Below are positions 60,501 through 63,763 of a stretch of DNA of 64,000 bases, piece after piece. Origin of the DNA: Limnephilus marmoratus (taxonomy: Eukaryota; Arthropoda; Insecta; Trichoptera; Limnephilidae). The stretch is from positions 49,513,058 through 49,577,057 of the forward strand of contig OU862919.1 of assembly GCA_917880885.1 (NCBI GenBank). The letters are read 5' to 3'. The position numbers and the translations under genes are program-made. Every line of letters starts with the position of its first letter. Position 1 is the first letter of the stretch. The notes under the pieces were generated by a model that saw nothing but the letters and a program-made list of their open reading frames with translations, was not told where the DNA came from and did no database searches.

Positions 60501-60830
60501 GGAGACTCACTTTGATTGTATGGTTGCTAATCTGCTTGTTTCCCTTTCCTTGGAAGACCCACATCACATTATCAACATTCGTCAGCTTCGATAGTCCCGC
60601 GCAAGGGATGGTAATATTAGCTCCCACATCCGCTGCATAATGCCGAATAGTCGTGCACGAAACAGGATAGAATACTGAAAAAACCCAAACAATTTTCATT
60701 TTCCCTGAAGTCTATGACAGCAATATTCAAAACATATTTCAGAAAAAAATCAATGAAAGATACAAAGAGTACACAAACCTTGGGTAATTGAGGCAAAGAA
60801 TAACGAGTAAATCACGTTACGGAGAAACAT
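18342..60830 (-). CDS. Ig/FN3 single-pass membrane protein, seven coding exons
   Basis: Exons join at 60830-60779, 60674-60511, 44109-43977, 27939-27746, 24624-24495, 21974-21831 and 18505-18342. All have GT-AG borders and matching phases, and sum to 981 nt (326 residues plus stop). Residues 1-24 form a hydrophobic signal peptide (MFLRNVIYSLFFASITQ...). Residues about 28-116 are an Ig domain with Cys42, Trp56 and the DTGNYTC motif (Cys92). Residues about 118-222 are one FN3 domain (LVLWD; YLFRVWAANTLGVSDP). Residues about 241-265 are a transmembrane helix, then a 61-residue cytoplasmic tail ending PRKV. The likely role is cell-surface recognition or adhesion; the layout (one Ig, one FN3, TM) does not let me name an orthologue. 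It is divergent from the KSR gene at 63405. Upstream non-coding exons cannot be excluded. Confidence 0.88.
18506..18933. other. Intron 6, 3' part: no feature
   Basis: Low-complexity AT-rich intron sequence; ORFs here extend out of exon 7. Confidence 0.4.
18934..19062. mobile_element. Small MITE (~130 bp)
   Basis: Inverted ends 'gccctgttcatatt' and 'aatatgaaacagggc' bound a short non-coding core. Superfamily not assigned. Confidence 0.45.
19063..19637. other. Intron 6, no feature
   Basis: An 'agggcagatgtg' segment near 19482 resembles the flank of the hammerhead motifs on the opposite strand but lacks their core. Confidence 0.35.
19638..19932 (-). repeat. SINE B copy
   Basis: Minus-strand copy: the tail hairpin lies at the low-coordinate end ('ccctcagggcctatgtcatc') and the GC-rich 5' block near 19890-19925. 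Shortened in the middle. Confidence 0.65.
19933..21146. other. Intron 6, AT-rich, no feature
   Basis: No coding, RNA or repeat signal recognised. Confidence 0.4.
21147..21442. repeat. 33-bp minisatellite bounded by 23-bp inverted repeats
   Basis: About seven head-to-tail copies of a 33-bp unit ('gcgcttgagccatttttcct'...). The array is enclosed by a perfect inverted pair: 'catatcgatgctggaaagga' at 21147 and its reverse complement ending at 21442. The unit length is a multiple of three, so long spurious ORFs cross it. Confidence 0.85.
21443..21830. other. Intron 6, 5' part: no feature
   Basis: Nothing recognised up to the donor at 21830-21829. Confidence 0.4.
21831..21974 (-). CDS. Ig/FN3 gene exon 6: transmembrane helix
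   Basis: Acceptor AG at 21976-21975, donor GT at 21830-21829. It encodes ELRRHLLQGAEEF, then the hydrophobic VWVAAVAVVMGTLCVL...LLLY stretch and a basic/Cys stop-transfer end (YRECRSG). Phase 1 in and out. Confidence 0.87.
21975..22439. other. Intron 5, 3' part: no feature
   Basis: AT-rich sequence without recognised signal. Confidence 0.35.
22440..22779 (+). pseudogene. LINE C reverse-transcriptase C-terminus, degenerate
   Basis: The plus frame reads LTNGMQSLELRHQVEMLPLFYRCLN, matching the C-terminal part of CR1/Jockey-like polymerase proteins. A second frame then continues it toward 22770. The copy is cut by the hAT element at 22780. Confidence 0.6.
23296..23725 (-). repeat. SINE A, tRNA-derived, near full length
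   Basis: Read on the minus strand it begins with a tRNA-like block (23725-23645), continues through the A body and ends in a poly(A) run (poly-T at 23296-23320). This copy shows that A is a tRNA-headed SINE. Confidence 0.7.
23645..23725 (-). tRNA. tRNA-like head of SINE A
   Basis: The minus strand shows an A-box-like 'tagtccagtggctaaga' and B box GGTTCGAACCC with CAC in the anticodon-loop position. It is part of a SINE, not a functional tRNA gene. Confidence 0.45.
23905..24245 (-). repeat. SINE B copy
   Basis: The tail hairpin is degenerate near 23920-23945 and the GC-rich 5' block is near 24205-24235. Typical B interior ('ccccacaaacccgggcaccc'). Confidence 0.65.
24495..24624 (-). CDS. Ig/FN3 gene exon 5: second half of FN3
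   Basis: Acceptor AG 24626-24625, donor GT 24494-24493. It encodes RQIDVYHLEPNSSYLFRVWA and NTLGVSDPVEVLGHTLY, the E-F-G strands of an FN3 fold. Phase 0 in, phase 1 out. Confidence 0.87.
24712..25145. repeat. Foldback of short tandem repeats
   Basis: The left arm (24712-24873) has about five units of roughly 26 bp built on 'actaatatctacag'. The right arm (25003-25145) has about five inverted units built on 'ctgtagatattcgtc'. A ~130-bp spacer separates them. Confidence 0.75.
25258..25633. mobile_element. Foldback MITE, copy 2 (left end truncated)
   Basis: The right arm ends 'gttacaccctctata' and carries 'ttactccaaatatgctcaag'. The left arm starts at 'gattcctgagcatatttgg' and lacks the terminal CAGGGTG. 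Confidence 0.6.
25634..26040. other. Intron 4, no feature
   Basis: Moderately GC-balanced segment without recognised repeat or ORF. Confidence 0.35.
26041..27415 (-). pseudogene. LINE J copy 1: 5'-truncated non-LTR reverse transcriptase
   Basis: The 304-codon frame 27112-26198 contains GPLLFIIYVNDI and the catalytic YADD motif (SYADDTVLLL), then the thumb and C-terminal region (IKYLGITID). In an upstream frame, DLKKAFDSISHKKL (the first catalytic Asp region) and IPQGTVLGP are readable, so one frameshift near 27240 separates RT blocks. The 3' end is a poly(A) tail (poly-T at 26041-26060). The 5' endonuclease is missing, as usual for truncated insertions. Similarity is to Jockey/CR1-group elements. 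Its last third is nearly identical to 49012-49470. Confidence 0.85.
27512..27627. repeat. Hairpin element, short relative of 5401-5619
   Basis: Arms share 'gttatgccgtgttg' and 'gctacctcc' with the 5.4-kb hairpin. The loop is different and has no hammerhead core. The flank 'gattttcacggccaaaa' is also shared, so both are one element family. Confidence 0.65.
27746..27939 (-). CDS. Ig/FN3 gene exon 4: first half of FN3
   Basis: Acceptor AG 27941-27940, donor GT 27745-27744. It encodes RPPPLVNVTVHLSTI, LVLWDVGGDGG and YFTAEYRSTLLLPG, the A-C' strands of FN3 with the buried Trp. Phase 1 in, phase 0 out. Very GC-rich compared with the flanks. Confidence 0.88.
28110..28182 (-). tRNA. tRNA-like sequence (left arm)
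   Basis: Cloverleaf folds: 6 of 7 acceptor pairs, D arm GCTC...GAGC, anticodon loop CCGGCAA, T arm ACGGG-TTCAAGT-CCCGT. The anticodon position reads GGC, but position 33 is C rather than the invariant U, so a SINE head or pseudogene is more likely than a working tRNA. Confidence 0.4.
28415..28487 (+). tRNA. tRNA-like sequence (right arm)
   Basis: Identical cloverleaf to the left-arm copy, opposite orientation. The following 'atgtatcttttctcgg' body is shared, supporting a tRNA-derived SINE. Confidence 0.4.
28605..28830 (-). repeat. SINE B fragment
   Basis: B interior only ('gatctggctcaccacgcag', 'ccgccaagacccg'); both ends missing. Confidence 0.55.
28845..29050 (-). pseudogene. LINE C fragment
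   Basis: The minus strand reads a polymerase C-terminal piece including RLIDSSLLTNGLQSLKHRRR. It is directly next to the B fragment. Confidence 0.55.
29051..29454. other. Intron 3, no feature
   Basis: AT-rich, nothing recognised. Confidence 0.35.
29455..29690. repeat. H-family repeat fragment
   Basis: Carries 'gattagtcagacatctcaaa' and 'acattaatatgacatttgaa' blocks, shared with 30120-30420, 31290-31400, 47400-47600 and 55590-55690. Confidence 0.5.
29692..30115 (-). repeat. SINE B, near full length
   Basis: Complete minus-strand order: 3' hairpin (29700-29735), pyrimidine/purine middle, 5' block ending near 30110. It lies inside an H-family repeat, whose two halves flank it. Confidence 0.75.
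30120..30420. repeat. H-family repeat fragment
   Basis: Contains 'gattagtcagacatctcaaa' again; probably the other part of the H copy around the SINE B insertion. Confidence 0.5.
30496..31245 (+). repeat. D-family repeat interrupted by a MITE
   Basis: It starts 'ctagctgatacccggcatgg', has the CCTCCC tract, and resumes after the MITE with 'aagtttcatcacaatcagat' and an (ACAA)n-like tail near 31230. Confidence 0.65.
30768..31146. mobile_element. Foldback MITE, copy 3 (best preserved)
   Basis: Nearly 100-bp inverted arms run from 'cagggtgttaagggacgta' to its mirror ending at 31146, with CTATA/TATAG at the borders (TA target duplication). Inserted into the D repeat. Confidence 0.8.
31290..31400. 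repeat. H-family fragment
   Basis: Shares 'gagggtacacttttacat'-type and 'gtctgactaatcaactga' blocks with 55590-55690. Confidence 0.5.
31401..33830. other. Intron 3, long stretch without a recognised feature
   Basis: About 2.4 kb of AT-rich sequence. Open frames of up to 132 codons (for example near 33.1 kb, minus) show no domain and have ordinary AT-rich composition. Confidence 0.4.
33840..33997. mobile_element. hAT right end
   Basis: Ends 'ccactttgggaatcactg', the typical inverted hAT terminus (CAGTGATTCCCAAAG read outward). The partner left end was not located. Confidence 0.5.
34339..34497 (+). pseudogene. MADF-like DNA-binding protein, N-terminal fragment
   Basis: 52 codons from ATG at 34339 with FLDYFKKYPNLWNIKALDYK and NRDV, the core of a MADF (Myb/SANT-like) domain that in Harbinger elements belongs to the accessory protein. 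It stops early because of the deletion joining it to the transposase fragment. Confidence 0.6.
34471..34696 (-). pseudogene. Harbinger transposase N-terminal fragment
   Basis: The minus frame reads INHLQMNEAKFEERLKQVTP and FKHLATGDCFGSLDFQ, matching the conserved N-terminal block of PIF/Harbinger transposases. No catalytic domain follows. It is a different lineage from the HARBI1-like remnant at 6310-7133. Confidence 0.65.
34755..35150 (+). pseudogene. LINE C 3' end with tail hairpin
   Basis: The frame 34811-35119 encodes MLSLFCRYFNGRCSKELASL, PVHSRKTCQTR, TARLWNDLPTSVF and FKTNVHSFLTSK, the C-terminus of CR1/Jockey-like polymerase proteins, ending in a stop. Directly after it comes 'ccacacagcatcgcagatga' and the 'ccctgagggaaatta' hairpin. 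This places the tail shared with SINE B in the 3'UTR of LINE C. Confidence 0.75.
35270..36855. repeat. Foldback element made of 15-bp tandem repeats
   Basis: The left array (35270-35480) repeats GAAAACCAATTCATC-type 15-mers. The right array (35830-36855) repeats the reverse complement (GATGAATTGGTTTTC-type) about 68 times. They flank a ~345-bp spacer with a short AACCTAACC run. In the right array 45-bp triplets build a 180-bp higher-order unit, repeated almost exactly from 36301. Because 15 is divisible by three and the unit lacks stops in several frames, three frames stay open for 298-385 codons. Confidence 0.9.
36856..37377. other. Intron 3 segment with an 82-codon ORF of unknown nature
   Basis: The plus frame 37049-37297 has ordinary-looking amino-acid composition (FNNWNNKLKTNI, ECIQKAKLFW) but no motif I recognise. 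A transposon-derived C-terminus is possible. Not called as a gene. Confidence 0.25.
37378..38111 (+). repeat. SINE B split by a LINE C insertion
   Basis: The 5' block begins at 37378 and breaks at 'ggaaacctttat'; the copy resumes at 37918 with 'tattcgataacc'. A TTTAT repeat marks both sides of the insertion. The 3' hairpin is missing: the copy ends at 38111 against a Harbinger-like start. Confidence 0.75.
37412..37918 (-). pseudogene. LINE C copy inserted in SINE B
   Basis: Minus strand: VRPTVEFGSHLWYGAPKYL, RVVRLIDSPILTDGLQSLEH, MLSLFYRYYNGRCSEELASL and PVHSRETRQTR, then the tail hairpin and a poly(A) (poly-T at 37412-37430). 5'-truncated, about 500 bp. This is the least decayed LINE C C-terminus in the window. 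Confidence 0.85.
38112..38475 (+). pseudogene. Harbinger-type 5' end with MADF exon
   Basis: It starts with a GC-rich terminus ('ttggggtttgtgcgcactag'). An ATG at 38302 opens MNFDTEFFLLEFKNEKLFG, a MADF-like start. Frameshifts follow (LVDIFGNEEKSIM is readable in another frame). Confidence 0.45.
38480..38955 (+). repeat. SINE B, full-length reference copy
   Basis: All blocks are in order: the GC-rich 5' block (38490-38535), 'aggggtgccagggttcatgg', a pyrimidine-rich middle, 'catctccaaagatgacatag', the tail hairpin 'ccctgagaattttttttcct', and an A-rich tail at 38940-38952. Confidence 0.8.
39114..39741. mobile_element. Nested piggyBac-like MITE 1
   Basis: TTAA at 39110-39113 and 39742-39745; the ends start CCCGGCC and finish CCAGGGGG. 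The internal block ('ttttgacccttatgtataaa', 'aacacggtcagaa') matches the MITE at 40189-40548. The relative at 56.25 kb lacks it. Confidence 0.7.
39975..41095. mobile_element. Nested hAT element 2 (inside hAT 1)
   Basis: Ends 'tagggaatgcaatctcg' and 'cgggattgcattcccta' are flanked by ATATTGAC (39967-39974 and 41096-41103). The termini are rich in 'gagatctcg'-type repeats. No transposase seen. Confidence 0.85.
40189..40548. mobile_element. Nested piggyBac-like MITE 2 (inside hAT 2)
   Basis: TTAA at 40185-40188 and 40549-40552; internal sequence homologous to 39114-39741. Confidence 0.7.
41414..41710 (+). repeat. Nested E-family insertion
   Basis: 'ctagcagacccggccacacg' to 'cattttataccatgtaatg'. 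The G relative near 56.47 kb ('cattatacatttgcctgata') lacks it. Confidence 0.7.
41970..42309. other. Intron 3, no feature
   Basis: Nothing recognised. Confidence 0.35.
42310..42690 (-). pseudogene. LINE C copy, decayed
   Basis: The tail hairpin is at 42340-42370 (minus orientation), preceded on the minus strand by the polymerase C-terminal block homologous to 37412-37918. Several frameshifts. Confidence 0.65.
42748..42910 (-). pseudogene. hAT fragment: terminus plus transposase scrap
   Basis: 'cagcgatcgacaattggcag' with 'cgcgggccagatttggccc' resembles hAT termini of the Charlie/ZBED type. The minus frame from 42887 reads VVTDGAPRMVGRNN, the conserved TDGAPxMxG motif of their transposases. 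Most of the gene is deleted. Confidence 0.55.
42985..43605. repeat. 63-bp minisatellite, about ten units
   Basis: The unit contains 'ataatctcagaatgttgaaa' and 'atcaaccaacttccatcatt'. Its length is divisible by three, so a 170-codon minus ORF crosses it as an artefact. Confidence 0.85.
43610..43830. repeat. F-family repeat fragment
   Basis: Shares 'gaagacaatattagcg' and 'ctcaatcaaaatt' with 11595-12135; a tRNA-like B box on the minus strand near 43625. Confidence 0.45.
43977..44109 (-). CDS. Ig/FN3 gene exon 3: second half of Ig domain
   Basis: Acceptor AG 44111-44110, donor GT 43976-43975. It encodes PDGGLLLHKVSVNDTGNYTC, then a Ser/Thr-rich link and VLAKLTIR. The DxGxYxC motif supplies the second Ig cysteine. 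Phase 0 in, phase 1 out. Confidence 0.88.
44110..44255. other. Intron 2, 3' part: no feature
   Basis: Short AT-rich stretch. Confidence 0.3.
44260..44940 (-). pseudogene. LINE reverse-transcriptase C-terminal fragment
   Basis: Minus strand: YALSYLYIYHSMVESILRYG, IRTWGHSS, then after a frame change RTLEYMIPLIYNTFNENINL. Typical of the C-terminal region of Jockey/CR1-like polymerases; a separate family from LINE C and J. Confidence 0.65.
44955..45405 (-). repeat. SINE B, near full length
   Basis: Tail hairpin 'ccctcagggcctgtgtcatc' near 44995 and the 5' block near 45355-45385; adjoins the LINE fragment. Confidence 0.75.
45406..45850. other. Intron 2, no feature
   Basis: No recognised signal. 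Confidence 0.35.
45859..46707. mobile_element. hAT element (849 bp)
   Basis: Ends 'cagtggcggctc' and 'gccgccactg' are flanked by CCTGAAGT (45851-45858 and 46708-46715), a perfect 8-bp duplication. The interior is non-coding. Confidence 0.85.
46716..47029. other. Intron 2, no feature
   Basis: AT-rich. Confidence 0.35.
47030..47375 (-). repeat. SINE A copy with tRNA-like head
   Basis: Same block order as 23296-23725. The tRNA-like head at 47375-47300 has a B box 'gggttcaaatcc'. The middle is deleted by about 80 bp. Confidence 0.6.
47400..47600. repeat. H-family fragment
   Basis: 'gaaagcaatattcgaatgct' and 'acattagtatgatattttga' blocks of the H family. Confidence 0.45.
47610..48090 (+). repeat. 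D-family repeat
   Basis: The pyrimidine tract and 'caaaccttgtcctgacaata' match 7668-8092; its 5' end is shortened. Confidence 0.6.
48290..48920 (+). pseudogene. LINE K: reverse-transcriptase C-terminus with poly(A)
   Basis: The plus strand reads YIHNLNTIQKGIIKTILKVP, then after a stop LFKNESSTRPRIHHTRSNK and YFATKLHNILPQDIKLIKK. A 3'UTR with an inverted repeat ('tagtccgcctcgg' / 'gaggaggacta') and a poly(A) at 48905-48920 follow. 5'-truncated. Confidence 0.7.
49012..49470 (+). pseudogene. LINE J copy 2, 5'-truncated
   Basis: The frame up to 49288 is nearly identical to the last 91 residues of the ORF at 27112-26198 (KVRKLSALYFYHATLQIYKD...). The 3'UTR matches too, with a T-to-A-rich tail ending near 49470. 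High identity between copies suggests fairly recent activity. Confidence 0.85.
49533..50288 (-). pseudogene. Retrotransposon gag-like ORF, C-terminal part
   Basis: A 251-codon frame with a gag/capsid-like core (ASQWIEVFEKECLRF, SEWSTWKNKFCESF, SLLDYAMRKLLL, LVASGLPEFILNKIDREGL) and a zinc-knuckle-like CKIC...H...C motif near residue 200. It resembles gag proteins of LTR retroelements common in arthropods. Its upstream part lies at 54689-54309, on the far side of a 4-kb insertion. No pol, LTR or env was found. An old, broken element copy. Confidence 0.65.
51029..51370 (+). CDS. Unassigned element protein, exon fragment
   Basis: After an AG at 51025-51026 the frame reads SSLLELSCDAPLTKN, KCKIEQFICELYGVKSKSVN and AR. 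After a frame change near 51165 it reads MNFDAPFLPPSEIELVHHIL and RAKYVSNIW. I recognise this EQFxCxLYG...VNxAR...LPPxxxxLxxHxLRAxY pattern from unnamed transposon-associated proteins of arthropods and cnidarians, but know no function. It lies between the long inverted termini, so it probably belongs to the element. The inner foldback cuts it at about 51372. Confidence 0.45.
51990..52200 (+). repeat. SINE A copy in left foldback arm
   Basis: 'gagactatggcatccctaat' and the A body; mirrored by 52660-52860 in the right arm. Confidence 0.6.
52247..52502 (+). repeat. SINE B fragment at the centre of the foldback
   Basis: The 5' block and middle of B are present, the 3' tail is missing. It has no mirror copy, so it arrived after the inverted duplication or marks its asymmetric centre. 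Confidence 0.6.
52660..52860 (-). repeat. SINE A copy in right foldback arm
   Basis: Inverted partner of 51990-52200, with a few differences. Confidence 0.6.
53320..53382 (+). CDS. Unassigned element protein, acidic C-terminal exon
   Basis: After an acceptor-like AG the frame reads TDSSSTCLSSEEVDSEDDEI and stops at 53382. An acidic Ser-rich end fits the protein begun at 51029. Short, so tentative. Confidence 0.35.
54309..54689 (-). pseudogene. Retrotransposon gag-like ORF, N-terminal part
   Basis: The 126-codon minus frame includes IPEMLQSASHHEEIMKIGAF and YQVRRIWVIMTEEQKKTY, matching the N-terminal part of the gag-like family seen at 50288-49533. Its frame closes close to the insertion border; the downstream part lies in another frame across the element, so there is also a frameshift. 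It joins the T-family repeat at its 5' side. Confidence 0.6.
54610..55085 (-). repeat. T-family repeat, copy 2 (THAP exon 1)
   Basis: The minus strand from ATG at 55063 reads MPSCMMRKCFHYTANISKS, keeping the Cx4C pair. The splice donor present in copy 1 is lost. The block 'ctgaaaacaaaagagtgttg' (54700 region) matches copy 1 near 1050. THAP exon 2 is absent. Confidence 0.65.
55090..56189. other. Intron 2, mostly unassigned; H fragment at 55590-55690
   Basis: An AT-rich stretch with a duplicated 'taataataataataaatgga' block near 55470-55515 and an H-family piece ('gtctgactaatcaactggac'). Confidence 0.4.
56190..56628. mobile_element. piggyBac-like element G, uninterrupted relative
   Basis: Bounded by TTAA-type sites (about 56186 and 56629). 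It aligns to 39051-41965 minus its insertions ('gtgagaaatatgatctaaa', 'gaggtgataataatgttcat'). Confidence 0.6.
56633..57240. mobile_element. piggyBac-like MITE (608 bp)
   Basis: TTAA (56629-56632) then CCCTTTAACACCACTCGC; GCGAGTGTTGCTAGGGG then TTAA (57241-57244). Each side holds 'gggacctaggtcccccac' subterminally. Non-coding. Confidence 0.85.
57460..57830. mobile_element. Possible MITE with 'cgtaacgc' termini
   Basis: 'gggggcgttcacgtaacgca' on the left and 'aagtgcgttacggtataacg' on the right, with C-runs inside. Ends not exactly paired, so tentative. Confidence 0.35.
57840..58800. other. GC-rich, CpG-rich island of unknown origin
   Basis: About 950 bp with CpG-dense, GC-rich sequence inside an AT-rich intron. 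It holds inverted motifs ('ggtcccgggtccgagttctt' against 'aagaactcggaaccaggacc') but no convincing ORF. Confidence 0.5.
58801..59173. other. Intron 2, no feature
   Basis: AT-rich. Confidence 0.35.
59174..59545. repeat. 62-bp minisatellite, six units
   Basis: The unit contains 'gtgattttaatctaattttt' and 'cctaagagggttcttcgtac'. Two subtypes differ at 'cgtg/tgtg' and 'aagcc/aaacc', and the two substitutions travel together. Confidence 0.9.
59546..60510. other. Intron 2, 5' part: no feature
   Basis: AT-rich, nothing recognised up to the donor at 60510-60509. Confidence 0.4.
60511..60674 (-). CDS. Ig/FN3 gene exon 2: first half of Ig domain
   Basis: Acceptor AG 60676-60675, donor GT 60510-60509. 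It encodes FYPVSCTTIRHYAADVGANI, TIPCAGL (first Ig Cys) and VMWVFQGKG (core Trp). Phase 1 in, phase 0 out. Confidence 0.88.
60779..60830 (-). CDS. Ig/FN3 gene exon 1: start and signal peptide
   Basis: ATG at 60830 opens MFLRNVIYSLFFASITQ, a hydrophobic leader. The donor is GT at 60778-60777 (AAG|GTTTGT). This start makes all phases fit and gives a secretion signal; an in-frame start in the longer open frame of exon 2 would lack the intron join. Confidence 0.75.
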
Positions 60831-61687
60831 AATATCATTCCTAATATTGCTTAAAAATAAAAACTTAGTTTAAACAACGATTCATTGAAATAAATGGGAG
60901 AATAAATAGAAGGAAACGCGCAGGAGTGGCAGACGGCGATGTTTTTCGCGCAGACCGATTTGAAGTTTTATTTGCGAATGAAGTTGGCCGTAGTTGGCGA
61001 AACTAATCAGCAAAGAGGTGCGCCAACGTGACTACAGTAAAAAATCATTTATTTTACCAACGTTATGAAAATAACATAAAAAATAATATTTTGGAGTAGA
61101 TCGAGGTGAATCAGTACATTTTCTCAGGAACCCCGTGGATATAAGAAAAAATAAGATTCTAATTATTAAATAAACCGATAAAATTTCGAAATCACTGAAC
61201 ACTCTTAGTAAGAATATATTTTATGAAAACCTTTTGATTTATCTTAATTACTAAATATTTTTTTGCAGTGGGTGAGTAAATATAAATACTGCATTCAAAC
61301 TTTCAATCACGTAAAATGTCAATCATATGAAACCGCGGCCCTGGTTTTGAAGCGGTTTCATACCATTGACATTTTTTATTGTATTTGAAATTTTGAACGC
61401 AGTATTTTCCATCGCCCCAAACGCAAAAAGTTGTCTTTTATAGTAGGGTGAATCTAAAGATTTTTTTCTAAAAAATATTCGTATTGAGCGTGACCACTGA
61501 TTTCGAAAGTTTACCAACAAACCCAATGACATTACAAGTGACTCAATGAGACGCGCTGTAGCAATCTTAGTGACAAACATATATATAAGTATGTCAATTA
61601 CAATTACTTACTAATTATTTTACTATCACGCGTTTCGATAGTCTGAGGTCATGTGCTACCTCTAAGTTAATCGCATTAAAAAGGGCC
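60831..61687. other. Upstream region of the Ig/FN3 gene
   Basis: 5'UTR and promoter are expected here but no TATA or initiator was convincing. No repeat recognised. Confidence 0.35.
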
Positions 61688-61689
61688 AG

Positions 61690-62240
61690 GATGCCCTCGT
61701 GTGTGATGAGAAAATGTTTTCATTACTCGACAAATCCCAGTAAAAGCCAAGGAATAACATTTCCTTTATAGGTATACGCAATTTATTTATTATTATAAAT
61801 AATACAATTGTTTCCCGCCCGAAGATTTAAATCATCAATAGCAGCAGTAACAACGAGTATCAACAACAATCGCCGCCACTTGTAAACTGTGGTTGGCAAA
61901 TTATGGCACTGATGGCACGGCACTAACTTAATCACTTTGACACATAAATATACAAACCACCCACCTTTGACACCTCAAAATCCGTCAGACGCCTAGACCC
62001 CCTACTCGTCGGCCTTGAGGTAGTATTCGACGCAACTTTTGAAAATGAAAACACCGCTCGGTCCTATCGTTTATTCCATACATACGCACATATTCTTTGA
62101 ATATCTCTCTTTGTCACATATGATCAAGATATGAATTAAGAATTTACGGGAAACATAAGAGCGTTTCTTAATTGCCACTTTTTATCTTGAGTTTGTGAGA
62201 CAATAACAAGTCTGAATGTACTGTAAAGTCATTAAATAAA
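61690..62240 (+). repeat. T-family repeat, copy 3 (THAP exon 1)
   Basis: 'gccctcgtgtgtgatgagaa' opens PSCVMRKCFHYSTNPSKSQG, again with the Cx4C pair; then come diverged intron sequence and the tail block near 62150-62235. No exon 2. Confidence 0.65.
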
Positions 62241-62510
62241 TCCTCTCTCTTGTATTATGTTGATATGTATTTTTTGTGATGTACACTCACATAATGATTT
62301 GGCTTCTGTTTTTATATTACACAATTATTATATTGTCAGTCTAATATTCTTACGATACCTAGTCCTAAGTAAGAATTCATACGAGTGAAGAAAGTGAGCG
62401 AGAAGTGTTTTTTTTTTTTAAATTTTAATTCAATTGAACATTTTTTTCACATGAATCACATGAAACGAATTACACAGATTAAATCAAATCATTTAGTTTT
62501 ATAAACCTAC
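62241..62510. other. Unassigned AT-rich sequence
   Basis: Nothing recognised. Confidence 0.3.
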
Positions 62511-63000
62511 ATGACTTTATTTTTTCACAAAGCTTCCACTTACCACCAAGAGCATGGCTGTAGCTTCCCGTGGGGTGGTCCGGCTCTAAGGGGAGGGTTC
62601 GGATCTAAGGGGTGGAGGGGGGGGGGGGCACGGTCCTATGGGGGGGGGGGGGGTTACATTGATAAAAGAGACGGAGAAAATAATATTGTTGTATTTTTCA
62701 AGAATGTAATCTACGAGTACTATTAATTCTCTATTTTCCTACGCAATACTGAGGCCGATAGGGGGGGGGGGTTGAAACCTCTACCCCTCCCCTTATGTAC
62801 GCCCTTGCCAAGGGCGGATCCAGCTTTGGCGCCAGGGGGGGGTCACGTAGTCGTGGTCAAGTCACTAGAAGTTATAATTTAATTTTGATAATAATAGATA
62901 CAAGTAAAAAGTAGGTTCACCTGGGTCCTGGACCCAGCCCAGGGGGGGGGTCATGACCCCCATGACCCCCCCCCCTGGATCCGCCCTTGGCCCTTGCTCA
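62511..63000. mobile_element. G-run-rich MITEs, one nested
   Basis: The inner one (about 62805-62990) has termini 'ccaagggcggatccag' and 'ctggatccgcccttgg' between CCCTTG repeats. The surrounding sequence has G runs of 9-14 (62607-62655, 62761-62772) with quadruplex potential. Confidence 0.55.
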
Positions 63001-63354
63001 CCACCTTTTATCTCACCAATTCTCGGTCTAATATTTTTATTCATTCTTATGAAGAGCATTATTATTTTTTAAAATTTTATTTTGAAGAGAAGCAAATAAT
63101 AACAATTAATTCATATTAGTACCACTTTGAGGCACCGCATGCAAAGGTTGATAGAAAGCGTAATTTTGTAAGTTGTTGCAGGTTAGGATGTAGCCGCTTG
63201 CGGAGGGTTGATATTCTATGAATGCAGTTGTAACAAATCTATGGGTTCACCCTTGACTTTGTTTTATCTGTCATGGCCGCGGGGTGGCGAAGTAATTAGT
63301 GTTTTGTGTATTCACTCGAAAAAATGACATTTACTTTAATTATCCACCCTTATC

Positions 63355-63364
63355 TATATAAATA
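63355..63364 (+). promoter_or_regulatory. TATA box of the KSR gene
   Basis: TATATAAATAG lies about 45 bp upstream of the ATG, followed by a GC-rich leader. Position fits a core promoter with a very short 5'UTR. Confidence 0.45.
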
Positions 63365-63404
63365 GCGGCGGGATAACCTAGTCGCGGTTTCTGCGGCTGT
63401 TGTG

Positions 63405-63554
63405 ATGGCAGATGAAGACGGGGAACAGGGAATAAGGAAAGCGCTCGAGGTGGTTCAGTCTATGATTGACGTTTCTTCAGACAGATTGGATGGCTTGAGG
63501 ACACAATGTGCAACAAGTGCAGAGCTGACGCAGCAGGAGATTCGGACCCTGGAG
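63405..63554 (+). CDS. ksr: Kinase suppressor of Ras, coding exon 1
   Basis: ATG at 63405 opens 50 codons ending at GAG|GTAAAT. It contains ALEVVQSMIDVSSDRLDGLR and SAELTQQEIRTLE, matching the start of the conserved CA1 region of KSR proteins. KSR is a scaffold/pseudokinase that binds RAF, MEK and ERK; CA1 contributes to RAF/MEK interaction. The GTG three bases upstream is not needed. The rest of the gene (C1 and kinase-like domains) lies beyond the window. Confidence 0.88.
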
Positions 63555-63763
63555 GTAAATATCCCCCACGCCCCAGGCGGCCCCAAGGCACTCGACGTTG
63601 AGTTAATTTTGCCCTTGAACTAAATTGCATCCAGTTCCAGCTCTAGCAAGGCAATATGCAACTTCCTACACTCTTCACTTATTACACTATCAATAAGCAA
63701 CCCTTTCCATAAGCGCACTGTTCAATTTCGCCAGTTGATATATTGTAATGGTGATTTTTCTAG

